Assembly: GCA_934167435.1 (NCBI GenBank)
Contig: CAKPKZ010000094.1
Span: 1-6,187, forward strand
DNA from: an uncultured Clostridia bacterium
Lineage (GTDB): Bacteria; Bacillota; Clostridia; TANB77; CAG-508
Direction: 5' to 3'
Length of the DNA: 6,187 nt
Shown: in pieces, positions 4,838 through 6,187 of the stretch
Layout: every line of letters starts with the position of its first letter
Numbering within the stretch: the first letter of the stretch is position 1
Notes under the pieces: model-generated
The model's database searches: none
What the model was told of the DNA's origin: nothing
What the model saw: only the letters and a program-made list of their open reading frames with translations
Translations under genes and position numbers: made by a program

Positions 4838-6187
4838 ATGAAAAGTGTTTTAAAAAGCGAAAAGGGTGTATCTTTAATAAGTTTAGGGGTAGCTATTATA
4901 ATTATGATGATTATTACCAGTATGTTAATTTACAGCACAAAAGATACTATGCAAGTAAGTAAACTAAACAAAATGTATGAAGACATTTCAAATTTAACAG
5001 ATAAAGTTTCAGCATACTATGCGCAATATGGTGATATACCTATTAAAAATAAAATAACTGAAATACCCAAAGGTATAGAAAGTTTAATGGGAGCAAATGA
5101 CCAAGAAGGTGAATTTTATGTATTAGATTTAAAATCAATAGATGGATTAACTTTGAATTATGGACAAGACTATAAAGAAATACAAGAAAGTAATAGTAAT
5201 TATGATATTAGCGAGAAAAATGATGTATATATAATAAATAACAGAAGTCATAACATTTTTTATTTGAAAGGAATTACAGTAGACCAAAAAAACTATTATA
5301 CAAATTATACTGAAGGAGAAAAAGACGCAAACAAGGTTAACTTAAGATATGTTGATGGAATTAAAATTCCAAATGGATATTATTATATAGGAAAAAATAA
5401 TGAAGACAAAGTTGTTATTTCAAATAGCATTAATGATGTTATTGATAGTAAAAATCAAAATGAATATCAATATGAATGGAATACAGCATTACCGGATGAT
5501 GGTATTGATGAATCATATTCATTAAATGGTAACACATATACAGAGGAATTAAAAGAAAAACTTAATGAGAGTTTTAACCAAAACAAAGGATATTTTCAAA
5601 ATTTGGTGGATAAAAAAAAGGTACTATTTATAGAAGTAGAAGACACTTGGTCACCAGTATATGAGCAAGAAGGAATATACACAGACGAGGATGGTTATAC
5701 AGCCTATATTCCAGCTGGTTTTTGTGTTAGCACGCGAAAAAGCATGAGTAAAATAAAAAAAGGATTAGTTATAAAAAATAACACTACTTCAAATCAATAT
5801 GTATGGATTGAAGTTCCAAAAAATATAACAGAAAATAGCGTTACAGCTCAGCAAATAGAAGAAGCGCTAAAAGAATATGTAAGTGATTATAGAAATGAAA
5901 ATTATGAAGATGTATGGTATGATGGGTGTTATATAGATGAAAATTCTAATTCGAAAGATGCTTATAATGAGTTAAAAAATAAAATGTTAGAAAGTATAAA
6001 ACTTAATGGTGGATTTTATATAGGAAGATATGAAGTAGGAACAAATGAAGTAGGAACAAATGAAAATATACAACCTGGACAAAATATACAAAAGAAAACA
6101 ATAAAATATGCTCAAAGTGTAGCAAGAAGCATAGATGTAGATGAAAATTACAATTCAAGCTTAATGTTTGGAATACAATGGGATTTG
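4838..6187 (+). CDS. Prepilin-like N-terminus protein with FGE/sulfatase-modifying-like module (3' end outside window)
   Basis: The frame is open from the ATG to the last base (450 codons, no stop), so the protein is cut by the window edge. The N-terminus resembles a type IV prepilin or pseudopilin signal: a short basic leader ending in EKG (residues 8-10), then VSLIS and a hydrophobic helix to about 32. The +5 Glu typical of true pilins is Ser (S15). A pilin-like helix follows, then a YYAQYGDIP segment (60-68). PNGYYYIG (178-185) and PAGFCVS (292-298) open two similar stretches, each followed by a K/L-V-V/I-I core and Asn-rich turns. YVWIEVP (321-327), GGFYIGRYEVG (391-401) and SSLMFGIQWDL (440-450) resemble the start of formylglycine-generating-enzyme-like domains as found in many clostridial surface proteins. 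The domain core and any catalytic cysteines would lie beyond the window, so enzymatic activity cannot be judged. It is probably membrane-anchored and facing outward. The gene has its own ribosome binding site and follows a terminator. The FGE assignment is from remembered motif style and is less certain than the N-terminus. Confidence 0.8.
   Translation, partial: MKSVLKSEKGVSLISLGVAIIIMMIITSMLIYSTKDTMQVSKLNKMYEDISNLTDKVSAYYAQYGDIPIKNKITEIPKGIESLMGANDQEGEFYVLDLKSIDGLTLNYGQDYKEIQESNSNYDISEKNDVYIINNRSHNIFYLKGITVDQKNYYTNYTEGEKDANKVNLRYVDGIKIPNGYYYIGKNNEDKVVISNSINDVIDSKNQNEYQYEWNTALPDDGIDESYSLNGNTYTEELKEKLNESFNQNKGYFQNLVDKKKVLFIEVEDTWSPVYEQEGIYTDEDGYTAYIPAGFCVSTRKSMSKIKKGLVIKNNTTSNQYVWIEVPKNITENSVTAQQIEEALKEYVSDYRNENYEDVWYDGCYIDENSNSKDAYNELKNKMLESIKLNGGFYIGRYEVGTNEVGTNENIQPGQNIQKKTIKYAQSVARSIDVDENYNSSLMFGIQWDL
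6032..6061 (+). repeat. Perfect 15-bp tandem duplication inside the pilin-like protein gene
   Basis: GAAGTAGGAACAAAT occurs twice back to back and in frame, encoding EVGTN twice (residues 399-403 and 404-408). It follows directly on the GFYIGRY motif. As both copies are identical at DNA level it looks recent, consistent with replication slippage; it leaves the frame open. Confidence 0.9.

Noticed and set aside
1..6187. A single new multi-gene defence or secretion system spanning the window
   Set aside because: Terminators at 1153-1179 and 4726-4750 split the window into three units, and the families (M23/M50 pair, heterodimeric exporter, pilin-like surface protein) have no known functional link. 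Adjacency alone does not support a joint system.

Overview
The window looks like a piece of chromosome from a low-GC member of the Bacillota, most likely one of the AT-rich anaerobic Clostridia (many are uncultured gut lineages). The DNA is very AT-rich and favours A/T-ending codons. Shine-Dalgarno sites are strong (AAGGAGG), TTG starts are used, intrinsic terminators are clear, and all complete genes run on the plus strand. Trp is encoded by TGG and no gene contains an in-frame TGA, so the standard bacterial code applies. The taxonomy is an inference from style and gene families, not from a marker gene.

Layout. (1) 1-426 is the 3' end of an M23 (LytM/lysostaphin-type) metallopeptidase gene with an intact zinc site. 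It is followed after 18 nt by an M50 site-2 (intramembrane) metalloprotease at 445-1131. An M23 gene directly upstream of an M50 gene is the spoIVFA-spoIVFB arrangement known from endospore formers. (2) A good sigma-A-type promoter overlaps the end of the M50 gene, and a strong hairpin/terminator (1153-1179) follows. (3) 1211-2956 and 2979-4727 encode two half-size ABC exporter subunits, each a transmembrane domain fused to an ATPase domain. Their ATPase motifs are degenerate in complementary ways, which marks an obligate heterodimer of the BmrC/BmrD, LmrC/LmrD, TM287/288 type. The unit ends in an intrinsic terminator overlapping the last stop codon (4726-4750). (4) After an 87-nt gap, 4838-6187 is an open frame that runs off the window. 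It encodes a protein with a prepilin-like N-terminus and a formylglycine-generating-enzyme/sulfatase-modifying-like module beginning near the cut edge.

How the parts relate. The M23/M50 pair probably forms one transcription unit and acts at a membrane, possibly in sporulation sigma-factor activation. The two ABC genes are a self-contained exporter cassette bounded by terminators, and the exported substrate cannot be read from the sequence. The last gene is a separate, probably surface-displayed or membrane-anchored protein. I see no RNA gene, CRISPR array, insertion sequence or phage module. I see no evidence that the three units form a single new system. The most informative points are the asymmetric ABC pair, the promoter-then-terminator leader in front of it, and the pilin-like/FGE-like fusion.
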